Positions 8,297 through 16,453 of a DNA stretch of 64,000 nt are shown here, one piece after another. The stretch comes from Modestobacter versicolor (GTDB taxonomy: Bacteria; Actinomycetota; Actinomycetes; Mycobacteriales; Geodermatophilaceae). Within the stretch, counting starts at the first letter, position 1, and each line of letters opens with the position of its first letter. Made by a program: the position numbers and the translations under genes. Below the pieces are notes generated by a model. It was not told where the DNA came from. It ran no database searches and saw only the letters and a list, made by a program, of their open reading frames with translations. The stretch lies in contig NZ_JACIBU010000001.1 in NCBI RefSeq assembly GCF_014195485.1, positions 2,790,001 to 2,854,000 of the forward strand, written 5' to 3'.

Positions 8297-9387
8297 AGAC
8301 CACGATCGTCCACGACTACCTGACCCAGCGGGGCGGCGCCGAGCGCGTCGTGCTGGAGATGGCCCGCGCGTACTCCTCGGACGTCGTCCTCACGTCGGTG
8401 TACGACCCGGAGCGGACCTACCCCCAGTTCTCCGACATGCAGGTGTCCACCCTGCCGCTGAACCGGGTGCCGCTGCTCCGCCAGGACCCGCGGCTGGCCC
8501 TGCCGTTCCTGAGCGACTCCTTCAGCCACCACCGGATCACCGATGCCGACCTGGTGCTGGTCTCGTCGTCGGGCTTCGCCCACCAGGTCACGGCCGACGC
8601 GCCGAAGATCGTCTACTGCCACAACCCCCCGCGGTGGCTGCACCAGACGGCGGACTACCTCAAGGGCTCCGGGCCGCTGGTCAAGCTGGCGATCGCCATG
8701 CTGCGCCCGCACCTCACCACGCTGGACCGCCGCGGGGCGCTCTCCGCCGACGGCTACATCGCCAACTCGCGCAACGTGGCCAACCGGATCCGCCGCGTCT
8801 ACGGGATCGAGGCCCAGGTCGTGCACCCGCCGCGCGGGCTGGAGCCGTTCGGCCCGGAGGAGCCGGTGCCCGGTCTGGACGCCGGCTTCCTGGTCACCGT
8901 CGGCCGGGCCCGCGGGTACAAGCGCACCGACCTGCTCATGTCGGCCGTCGCCGGGATGCCCGACCAGCGGCTGGTCGTCGTCGGCGGGCGGTCCGACGAG
9001 CCGTGGCCGGACAACATCGTGCAGCTCACCAACGTCTCCGACGCCCAGCTCCGGTGGCTCTACAAGAACGCCGCCGGGCTGCTGGCCTGCTCGTGGGAGG
9101 ACTTCGGCCTGACCCCGGTCGAGGCCTTCGGCTTCGGCACGCCGGTCGGCGCCATCCAGGAGGGCGGCTACCTGGAGACCTGCGTCGACGGGCTGACCGG
9201 CACCTGGCTGGACGCCACCACAGACGACTCGCTGCGCGCGTCGATCCGCCGGCTGCTGTCCGGCACCTGGGACCGTGCCGCCATCCGCAGGCACGGCGCC
9301 CAGTGGTCGCCCGCGGCCTTCCACCGCCAGCTCATCGGGACCGTCGACGACGTTCTCGGCCACCGTTCCGCGACCAAGGCAGCGTGA
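8293..9387 (+). CDS. WbaZ-like GT4 glycosyltransferase
   Basis: 364 residues. KTTIVHDYLTQRGGAERVVL at the N-terminus, YCHNPPRWLH at about 112 and the LVTVGRARGYKRTDLL donor region resemble mannosyl-type GT4 enzymes of the WbaZ group. The E-x7-E acid pair is in SWEDFGLTPVEAFGFG. It probably transfers a hexose to the growing lipid-linked oligosaccharide. The ATG at 8293 overlaps the previous stop (ATGA). The third glycosyltransferase here implies a repeat unit of at least three or four sugars, counting the primer added by an enzyme not in the window (inference). Confidence 0.88.
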   Translation: MKTTIVHDYLTQRGGAERVVLEMARAYSSDVVLTSVYDPERTYPQFSDMQVSTLPLNRVPLLRQDPRLALPFLSDSFSHHRITDADLVLVSSSGFAHQVTADAPKIVYCHNPPRWLHQTADYLKGSGPLVKLAIAMLRPHLTTLDRRGALSADGYIANSRNVANRIRRVYGIEAQVVHPPRGLEPFGPEEPVPGLDAGFLVTVGRARGYKRTDLLMSAVAGMPDQRLVVVGGRSDEPWPDNIVQLTNVSDAQLRWLYKNAAGLLACSWEDFGLTPVEAFGFGTPVGAIQEGGYLETCVDGLTGTWLDATTDDSLRASIRRLLSGTWDRAAIRRHGAQWSPAAFHRQLIGTVDDVLGHRSATKAA

Positions 9388-12101
9388 TGACCCGGATGAC
9401 CACCACCGACGCCGAGACGACGACCGCCTCGGCCCTCCCTGACATCCCGGCGCTCGTCGTCCCCGGGCCGCACACCTCCGTGGGCGAGCGGCTGACCGAG
9501 CTGGCCCGCGCCGTCCCGGACCACCCGGCGCTGGTCGCCGCCGACGGCCGGGTCACCTACGCCGAGCTGGCCGACCGCGCCTGGGCCCTCGCGGCCGTGC
9601 TGCGGGAGACCGCCGCCCAGCTGCCGGACGCCGACGCCGAGCACCCGTGCCCGATCGGGGTGTTCGCCGAGCAGGGCGTCGACAGCGTGGTGGCGATGGT
9701 CGCCGTCATGGTCGCCGGCCACCCCTGCGTGGTGCTGGACGTGCAGCTGCCGGAGGCCCGGATCGCGCTGATCGCCGAGCGCGCCGGCATCCGCGTGGTC
9801 CTGGCCGACGCCGAGCGCCACCCGCTGGCCCTCGACGTCCCCGGGGTGACCGCCGTGCTCGGCGTGCACCAGGACCCCGCCGCCCCCGGGCCCGTCGAGC
9901 CGTGGCCGGCCCCCACGCTGGACACCCCCGCGTCGCTGATCTTCACCTCGGGCACGACGGGGCAGCCGAAGGGCGTCGTCTACACCCACCGCACGGTCCT
10001 GGCCTCGGGGTACACGACCGGCCGCTCGATGCGCTTCACGGCGGCCGACCGGGTCACCCTGGTCCTGCCCCAGGCATTCGCGGCGGGGCAGATCATCATC
10101 TTCGGCGCGCTGTTCAACGGCTCGACGCTGCACGTCCGCGACCCGCGGCAGCACGGCATGGCCGACCTGGTGCGCTGGCTGGACGAGGTGCAGGCGACCA
10201 CGCTGCACCTCACGCCGTCGCTGCTGCGCGCCATCAAGGCGGCCCTGCCGTCCGGGGCGGTCCTCTCCTCCGTGCGCGTGGTCACCACCGCCGGGGAGAA
10301 GGTGTACGGCCGCGACGTGCACGACATCCGGCCGCACCTCGGCGCGCACGCCTCGTTCGTGAACTGGCTGGGCTCCTCGGAGACCGAGGCCATCTCGGCC
10401 TACGAGATCACCGCGACCGACCCCGTCCCCGAGGGGATCATCCCGGCCGGGCGCCCGGTGGAGCTGCGCGAGGTGTCCGTGCGCGACGACGAGGGCAGCG
10501 AGGTGCCGCGCGGCGAGGTCGGCGTCATGCACGTCATCTCGGCGTACATGTCGGCGGGCTACTGGCGCGACCCCGCCGAGACCGCCCGGGTGTTCACCGC
10601 GCTGCCCGACGGGCGCACGCTCTTCCGGAGCGGCGACCGGGCGCGCTTCGACGAGGCCGGCGACCTGCACGTGCTGGGCCGGACCGACGACGCGGTCAAG
10701 ATCCGCGGCTACCTCGTCGCCCCCGAGGAGGTGGAGACGGCGCTGCGCCGGTACCCGGAGATCGCCGACGCCGCCGTCCGGGCCATCCCGGGCGCCGACG
10801 GGGAGCTGCGGCTCGTCGCCTGGGTCACCCCGGACCCCCAGCACCGGACGCCCTCGGCGGCCAGCGTGCGCACCGCGCTCACCCGCGTGCTGCCGGCCTG
10901 GATGGTGCCCAGCGACGTCGTGGTGCTGGGCCGCATCCCGCGCAACGAGCGCGGCAAGGTGGCGGCAGCCGAGCTCCCGGCTCCTCCGCCGCGCCCCGAG
11001 CCGGTGCCCCCGGCGACCGACGGGGAGGCCTCGATCGAGGCCATCTGGGCCCGGATCCTGCGGCTGGACCACGTCAGCCGGGACGAGAGCTTCACCGCGC
11101 TGGGCGGTGACTCGTTGGCGGTCGAGGAGATGCTGACCACCGTCGGCACCTCCTGCGGGGTGCAGGTCAGCACCGCGGACCTGGCCGAGCACCCGACGCT
11201 CGCCGAGTTCGCCGAGCTGGTCGGCGAGGCGCAGCGCGGGACGGCCGTGCGGCGCACCGGACCGCTGGTGCGGCTGCACCCGGGCGGCACCCGGCCGCCG
11301 GTGTTCTGCTTCGCCGGCGCGGGCGGCCATGCGGCGTTCTTCGAGCCCCTGGCCACGGCCCTCGGTGCCGACCAGCCGGTCTACGCCTTCCAGGTCAACG
11401 GCTTCGAGAACCCGGGCGTGCCGGACTGGACGGTCGGGCAGGCCGCCCGCCGGTACGTGCGGATGATCGAGGAGATCGCCCCGACCGGTCCCGTGGTCCT
11501 CGCCGGGCACTCCCTCGGGGGCCTGTTCGCCCTGCGGGTGGCCCAGCTGCTGGGTGCAGCCGGCCGGCAGGTGCCGCTGGTGACGCTGCTGGACACGGTG
11601 CTGCCGCCGGCCGCACGGGTCTCCGAGCAGGAGGGGTCGCCGCTGGCAGCGCTGCGCCGGTCGCGGGTCCGGATCGCCGCCTCGGTGCTGCTGGACTTCC
11701 TGACCCCGACGAGCGTCCGCCGCCGGCGACGCGAGCCCGGTGTCGAGACCGACCAAGCCGCTCGCCCGGAACGGGCGTACCTGCGCACGCGGCTGCGCAT
11801 CCTGACCGCGGGCCTGGGCACGACCACCGACCTGGCCGCGCGCAAGGACATCTTCAACCTGCACGGCATCGGCATCGCCCAGGTGCACCGTCCCCGCCCG
11901 TGGCACGGCCGCACCATCGTGGTGCTCACCGACGAGAACCAGGACGACGCCCGCTGGTGGGGCCCGCTGCTGCGCGGCGAGCACGAGATCGTGCAGGTGC
12001 ACTGCACGCACACGGCCGTGCTCCGGTGGCCGTACGTGACCGACATCGCGGCGCGGATGTCCGCGGTGATCGACGGTCTGCCGGGGCAGCAGCGAGACTG
12101 A
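9387..12101 (+). CDS. NRPS-like A-T-TE synthetase inside the polysaccharide operon
   Basis: 904 residues with three domains and no condensation domain. The adenylation domain (about 30-545) has the A3 loop IFTSGTTGQPKG (about 185-196), GRTDDAVKIRGYLV (A8) and a C-terminal NERGKVAA lysine loop. A carrier domain follows with LGGDSL, whose Ser576 is the phosphopantetheine site. A thioesterase (about 630-900) carries GHSLGG with nucleophile Ser709. It should activate an amino or carboxylic acid, load it on the carrier and release or transfer it. The start overlaps the preceding glycosyltransferase stop (TGATG); GTG 9384 is an in-frame alternative. Being locked in the glycosyltransferase operon, it may supply a non-sugar decoration; the substrate is unknown. 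Confidence 0.85.
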   Translation: MTRMTTTDAETTTASALPDIPALVVPGPHTSVGERLTELARAVPDHPALVAADGRVTYAELADRAWALAAVLRETAAQLPDADAEHPCPIGVFAEQGVDSVVAMVAVMVAGHPCVVLDVQLPEARIALIAERAGIRVVLADAERHPLALDVPGVTAVLGVHQDPAAPGPVEPWPAPTLDTPASLIFTSGTTGQPKGVVYTHRTVLASGYTTGRSMRFTAADRVTLVLPQAFAAGQIIIFGALFNGSTLHVRDPRQHGMADLVRWLDEVQATTLHLTPSLLRAIKAALPSGAVLSSVRVVTTAGEKVYGRDVHDIRPHLGAHASFVNWLGSSETEAISAYEITATDPVPEGIIPAGRPVELREVSVRDDEGSEVPRGEVGVMHVISAYMSAGYWRDPAETARVFTALPDGRTLFRSGDRARFDEAGDLHVLGRTDDAVKIRGYLVAPEEVETALRRYPEIADAAVRAIPGADGELRLVAWVTPDPQHRTPSAASVRTALTRVLPAWMVPSDVVVLGRIPRNERGKVAAAELPAPPPRPEPVPPATDGEASIEAIWARILRLDHVSRDESFTALGGDSLAVEEMLTTVGTSCGVQVSTADLAEHPTLAEFAELVGEAQRGTAVRRTGPLVRLHPGGTRPPVFCFAGAGGHAAFFEPLATALGADQPVYAFQVNGFENPGVPDWTVGQAARRYVRMIEEIAPTGPVVLAGHSLGGLFALRVAQLLGAAGRQVPLVTLLDTVLPPAARVSEQEGSPLAALRRSRVRIAASVLLDFLTPTSVRRRRREPGVETDQAARPERAYLRTRLRILTAGLGTTTDLAARKDIFNLHGIGIAQVHRPRPWHGRTIVVLTDENQDDARWWGPLLRGEHEIVQVHCTHTAVLRWPYVTDIAARMSAVIDGLPGQQRD

Positions 12102-12108
12102 GCCCACC

Positions 12109-13629
12109 ATGCCGACCACCCGCCCCCGCCGCGGGGACCGACACCGGCCGCCCCGCCGGCTGCTCGTCCTCGCGGCGGCGGTGGTCGCCGTGCTGGTGGC
12201 CGTCGTGATCGTGGTCGTCGCGGGGGGCGACGACCGCGTCGAGCGCCCCGGGGACCACCCGCTGGCCTTCGACCTGCCGTCGGCCGGGGAGCTGGCCGGC
12301 TCGCCCCGCAAGGTCTTCGCGCACTACTTCCCGCCGTACCCGATCTCGCTGGACGACGAGCCGGCCGCCACCGACTACTACACCCGCGAGTACCTGGACC
12401 CCGACGGCGAGGGCGGGGTGCACGCCGCCTACGGCGGGTTCTTCCGCGACCGGCCGCTGCCCCGCGACCCCCACCGGTCGGGCGACTGGGAGCTGGCCGA
12501 CATGGCCACCGACGTCCGCAACGCCTCGGCGGCCGGCATCGACGGGTTCACCGTCGACCTGCTGGGCCTGGCCGGCAGCGACTACTGGCCGACCGTGCTC
12601 CTGCTGCTGCAGGCGGCCGAGCAGGCCGACCCGGACTTCACCATCGTGCTCATGCCCGACGCCACCTCGCCGGCGGTCGACGACGTCGACGCCCTCGCCG
12701 ACGCCGTGGCCGGGCTGGCCGCCGAGTTCACGTCGCTGTACCGCCTCGACGACGGCCGGCTGGTCGTCTCCCCGTTCTTCGCGGAGCGGGTCGGTGCGCC
12801 GTGGTGGACGCGGTGGCTGGAGGTGATGTCCACCGAGCACGACCTGGACGTCGCCCTGGTGCCCTGCTTCCTCACCTACGACGCCGGGACGGCGGACGCG
12901 TTCGCCCCGATCAGCCACGGGTTCTCCAACTGGGGCGACCGCAGCCCCGGCGCGCAGGGCGACCTGGTCGTGGCCGCCGCCGAGGCGCACGCCCGCGGGA
13001 AGATCTGGATGCAGCCGGTCTCGATGCAGGACCAGCGCCCCGCCCAGGGCCTCTACGACGAGGCGCTGAACACCGAGAACCTGCGGCTGACCTGGCAGGC
13101 GGCGGTCGACGCGGCCGACTGGGTGCAGCTGACGACGTGGAACGACTACTCGGAGGGCACCGAGTTCGCGCCGTCCACCAACATCGGCTGGGGCCCGCTG
13201 GACATCGGCGCCTGGTACCTGGCGCAGTTCAAGACCGGAGCGGAGCCCGACCTCGTCCGCGACGTCGTGTACGTGTCCCACCGCGTGCAGTTCGCCGGCG
13301 CCGTGCCGTCGGGGCAGACGCAGCTGATGCAGCTGCGGGAGGGCAGCAGCCCGCCGCGCGACGCGGTCGAGGTGCTGTCCTTCCTCACCGCGCCGGCGAC
13401 CGTGCGGGTGGAGGTCGGCGACGAGGTGCACCGCTACGAGGCACCGGCCGGCGTGCACGCCGAGCTGCTGCCGCTCGCCGTCGGCCGGGTGGCCGCCGAG
13501 GTGGAGCGGGACGGCGACGTCGTCACCGAGGTCGCGTCACCGTTCGAGGTGCAGGCCGACCCGGTGGTCCAGGACGTGCAGTACCGCGTGGTGAGCAGCG
13601 GCCGCGGGACCGCCGATCAGCTCCCGTAG
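12109..13629 (+). CDS. GH71-like (alpha-1,3-glucanase) membrane-anchored glycoside hydrolase
   Basis: 506 residues. A basic N-terminus is followed by one hydrophobic segment (about 18-39) with no cleavage box, so it is probably signal-anchored with the enzyme outside. KVFAHYFPPYP at the start of the domain, then DMATDVRNASAAGIDGF and near the end QLTTWNDYSEGTEFAPS, match the pattern of GH71 enzymes, which cut alpha-1,3-glucans. The gene lies seven bases after the A-T-TE stop, so it is the last gene of the plus-strand run. Its TAG stop lies inside the 3' end of the opposing deacetylase gene; the two overlap by 13 bases. An alpha-1,3-linked polymer as substrate is inference from the family. Confidence 0.7.
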   Translation: MPTTRPRRGDRHRPPRRLLVLAAAVVAVLVAVVIVVVAGGDDRVERPGDHPLAFDLPSAGELAGSPRKVFAHYFPPYPISLDDEPAATDYYTREYLDPDGEGGVHAAYGGFFRDRPLPRDPHRSGDWELADMATDVRNASAAGIDGFTVDLLGLAGSDYWPTVLLLLQAAEQADPDFTIVLMPDATSPAVDDVDALADAVAGLAAEFTSLYRLDDGRLVVSPFFAERVGAPWWTRWLEVMSTEHDLDVALVPCFLTYDAGTADAFAPISHGFSNWGDRSPGAQGDLVVAAAEAHARGKIWMQPVSMQDQRPAQGLYDEALNTENLRLTWQAAVDAADWVQLTTWNDYSEGTEFAPSTNIGWGPLDIGAWYLAQFKTGAEPDLVRDVVYVSHRVQFAGAVPSGQTQLMQLREGSSPPRDAVEVLSFLTAPATVRVEVGDEVHRYEAPAGVHAELLPLAVGRVAAEVERDGDVVTEVASPFEVQADPVVQDVQYRVVSSGRGTADQLP

Positions 13630-16193
13630 GCCAGCAGCTCGGCCAGCCCGACGCTCTCGGTGGTGCCGCTCACCGAGGTGATGGTGACCCGCAGCGTGCT
13701 GGTGGACCGGGCCGGGAAGGTCACCGTGACCGCTCCCCCGGCGTTGTCCAGCACCGGCACGGTGACCGAGGTGCCGTCGGAGAAGGTGATCGTGGCCCCG
13801 GTGACCTGGTCGTTGGGGTTCGGCCGGTCGTGCAGCACGACCCGGCCGACCCGCACCGGGGACGCCCAGCCGAGCTGCAGCCAGCTCCCGGCGCCGATGC
13901 CCTGGGTGGCCCACTCCGCGGTGTGCACGCCGGGGTACCCGTCCACGACACCGTCGACCGCCTTGCTGGCGAGCTGACCGGTCGCGGAGTTCTGCGAGGA
14001 GGCCGTCACCGTCGCCGACCGGGCCACGTTGGTGGTCGCGGGCACCGAGGTGGTGGGCGCCGTCGTGGTGGGCGGTGTCGTGGTGGTGGGCGCCGTCGTC
14101 GTGGGAGGCGTCGTGGTCGGCGGTGCGCTGGTCGTGGGCGCGGTGGTCGTCGGCGGTGCCGAGGTGGTGGGCGCCGTCGTCGTGGGAGCCGTGGTGGTCG
14201 GCGGTGCGCTGGTCGTCGGCGCGGTGGTCGTGGGTGCGCTGGTCGTCGGCGTACCGGCCACCGTCCACGCCTGCAGCTCGGCCAGGCCCACGTTCGACGT
14301 GGTCGTGCTGACCGCGGTGACGTCCAGGCGCAGCGACGTGGTGGAGCGTGCTGCGAAGGTGACGGTCAGGGCGGTGCCGTTGTCGGGCAGCGAGGGCACC
14401 GCGACGGTCGACCCGTCGGAGAAGGTCAGTCTGCCCCCGGTGATCCGGTCACTGGTGTTCGGCCGGTCGTGGAGCACGACGCGGTCCAGCGACCGGGGCT
14501 GCGCCCAGGCGAGCTGGAGCCAGCTCCCGGAGCCACCACCCTGGGTCGCCCACTCGGCGGTGTAGGTGCCGGGCCACCCGTCGACCACCCCGTCGACGGC
14601 CTTGCTCGCCAGCTGGCCGGTCTCGGTGTTCTGCGACGAGGCCGTCACCGTCGCCGCGCCGGCCACGTTGGCGGACGGGGTCGAGGTCGGCGGGGTCGTT
14701 GTCGGCGGGGTCGTGGTGGGCGGCGTGGTGGTGGGAGGCGTCGTGGTGGGGGGCGTGGTCGTCGGGGGCGGGGTCGTCGACCCGCCGCCGGTCCAGGCCT
14801 GGATCTCGGCGAGCCCCACGTTGGACGTGGTCGAGCTGACCGAGGTGATCGTCAACCGCACCGACGTCGTCGTGCGGGGCGTGAAGGTGACGGTGACCGC
14901 GGAGCCGTCGTCGGCCAGCGCGGGCACGGCGACGGTCGACCCGTCGGAGAAGGTGAGCGTGCCGCCGGTGATCCGGTCGCTGGTGTTCGGCCGGTCGAAG
15001 AGGGTGACGTGGTCGAGACCGATGCCCTCGCCCCAGTTCAGCTCCAGCCAGCTGCCCGCGCCGCCGCCCTGGGTCGCCCACTCGGCGGTGTGGTCACCCG
15101 GCCAGCCGTCGACGGTGCCGTCGACGGCCTTGGCCGCCAGCTGCCCGGTCTCGGTGTTCTGCGAGGACGCCGTCACCCGCGCCGCCGCGGCCGCGTTGCC
15201 GTCCTCGGTGCCCGGGTCGGGGGTGGTGTCGCTGCCGCCGTCGGTCAGGTAGCTGCGCAGCAGCCAGAGCGCGTCCGGCCGGCCGGCGGCCCGGCACTCC
15301 TCGAGGGTGGGGCACATCGCCGAGTCGTAGGGCGCGTACGCCTCGAAGGCGCTGAGCTTGGCCGCCCGGTCGGTGCCGGTGACGTTCTCCGGGAGGTAGC
15401 CACCGGGGTAGCCGAGGTAGCCGTTGAACCGGACGGAGGGCAGGTACTGCGCGCGGGCCTCCGCGGTGAGCCGGGCCACCGTGTAGTGGTCGCTGTGGTC
15501 GCCGTCGCCGTAGTCGTGGACGTCGTCCATGGTCCGGATCGCGGTGGGCGAGGCGGCGGTGAGCGCCGCGCCGAGCGTGGCCACCAGCGCCGACCGGGTG
15601 TAGGTCTGCTGCGGGGCGTCGATCGTCGACAGGCTGCTGACCTGGTTGCGGTACAGCTTCTCCAGGCTGCCGTAGCCGGCGCTGGCGAAGCCGCTGCCGT
15701 CGATGTTGCCGTCGGGCAGCCGGAGGTAGACCAGCTGCACGGTCGGCCGCGCGGTCAGGGTCATGACCGTGACGGCCTTGCCGGCGAAGGTCGGACGCGC
15801 CGCCGTCCAGGAGTTCGCGACGCCGGCCATGTCGGCGTAGGCCGCCTGCAGGCCCAGCTCGCGGCCCTGGGAGTACCCCGCACGGTCGCCACCGTCGCCC
15901 GAGGTGGCGAAGACGGTGGTGCTGCACCGGCCGGCGGTGACGTCCCGCGCGATCGCCGGGTTGATGAAGAAGAGGTCGTCGTCGGGGTGGGCCACGACGT
16001 TGACCGTGCTGCCGAGCGGGCAGTCCGCGGCCGAGGCAGCGGGTGCCAGCGCCAGCGCACCGGTGCCGAGCAGCACCGCCGACACGACCGCGACGGAGAC
16101 GCGCCTGGCCGCCCGGCCGGGCACCGCCGACGACGACTGCAGGAGCCGCTGCGCGAGGCGCTGGCGGCGGGACGACGGAGAGGGGGCGCGCAC
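13617..16193 (-). CDS. Secreted PIG-L deacetylase with three galactose-binding-like repeats
   Basis: 858 residues, GTG start at 16193. A signal peptide ends near ASAAD (about 56). The PIG-L domain (about 60-330) has the zinc motif AHPDDD (68-73) and the distal HSDH (about 230), as in GlcNAc de-N-acetylases. Three repeats of about 130 residues follow, each beginning with A-x-VTASSQN and containing AEWATQG, LDRPNTSD-type and LTFSDGST segments; they look like discoidin or galactose-binding-like modules. The repeats are joined by Thr-Pro-rich linkers. Likely role: an exported enzyme that binds surface glycan and removes N-acetyl groups. It is a paralogue of the next gene upstream (16454-19489). 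The 3' end overlaps the opposing GH71-like gene. Confidence 0.82.
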   Translation of the reverse strand: MRAPSPSSRRQRLAQRLLQSSSAVPGRAARRVSVAVVSAVLLGTGALALAPAASAADCPLGSTVNVVAHPDDDLFFINPAIARDVTAGRCSTTVFATSGDGGDRAGYSQGRELGLQAAYADMAGVANSWTAARPTFAGKAVTVMTLTARPTVQLVYLRLPDGNIDGSGFASAGYGSLEKLYRNQVSSLSTIDAPQQTYTRSALVATLGAALTAASPTAIRTMDDVHDYGDGDHSDHYTVARLTAEARAQYLPSVRFNGYLGYPGGYLPENVTGTDRAAKLSAFEAYAPYDSAMCPTLEECRAAGRPDALWLLRSYLTDGGSDTTPDPGTEDGNAAAAARVTASSQNTETGQLAAKAVDGTVDGWPGDHTAEWATQGGGAGSWLELNWGEGIGLDHVTLFDRPNTSDRITGGTLTFSDGSTVAVPALADDGSAVTVTFTPRTTTSVRLTITSVSSTTSNVGLAEIQAWTGGGSTTPPPTTTPPTTTPPTTTPPTTTPPTTTPPTSTPSANVAGAATVTASSQNTETGQLASKAVDGVVDGWPGTYTAEWATQGGGSGSWLQLAWAQPRSLDRVVLHDRPNTSDRITGGRLTFSDGSTVAVPSLPDNGTALTVTFAARSTTSLRLDVTAVSTTTSNVGLAELQAWTVAGTPTTSAPTTTAPTTSAPPTTTAPTTTAPTTSAPPTTTAPTTSAPPTTTPPTTTAPTTTTPPTTTAPTTSVPATTNVARSATVTASSQNSATGQLASKAVDGVVDGYPGVHTAEWATQGIGAGSWLQLGWASPVRVGRVVLHDRPNPNDQVTGATITFSDGTSVTVPVLDNAGGAVTVTFPARSTSTLRVTITSVSGTTESVGLAELLAYGS
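14029..14262 (-). repeat. Coding repeat for a Thr-Pro/Thr-Ala-Pro linker
   Basis: Units close to gtcgtggtgggcggtg recur across the segment and encode the TAPTT/TPPTT linker between the second and third binding modules of the deacetylase. A shorter copy encodes the linker at about 14683-14776. Codon periodicity shows it is coding, not an array. Confidence 0.75.
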
Positions 16194-16394
16194 GGTCGCA
16201 CCGTAACCGCCCGACCCCCTCCCTGGCTACTCCCTGTGATGGCCAGATCGGTTGCCCTCGGCACCGACCGGTCCTGGACCTGCGGTTCCACCAGCACGGT
16301 CGCTCGACCGCCGCGGAGGTTCACCCGGGTGGGTGACCACCGGACAGTCCAGTTCCGATCACTGGCGGTGACATACCGGCGACGGGCCACGGAC

Positions 16395-16436
16395 GACGCC
16401 GTCCCGGCCCACCGCGTGGTGGACCGGGACGGCGTC
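16395..16436 (-). terminator. Hairpin terminator of the second deacetylase gene
   Basis: A 13-bp perfect outer stem (16395-16407 with 16424-16436) continues inward through one mismatch into a 5-bp stem (16409-16413 with 16418-16422). It lies 18 bases past the stop at 16454, in the 260-bp gap between the two deacetylase genes, so the two are probably transcribed separately. Confidence 0.7.
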
Positions 16437-16453
16437 GCCGAGGACCGAGCGGG

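Noticed and set aside
12109-13629. UAG stop of the GH71-like gene as a second selenocysteine codon
   Set aside because: It is the C-terminal end of the domain, the frame beyond has no conserved sequence, and no SECIS-like hairpin with a GGUCU-type loop follows at the right distance.
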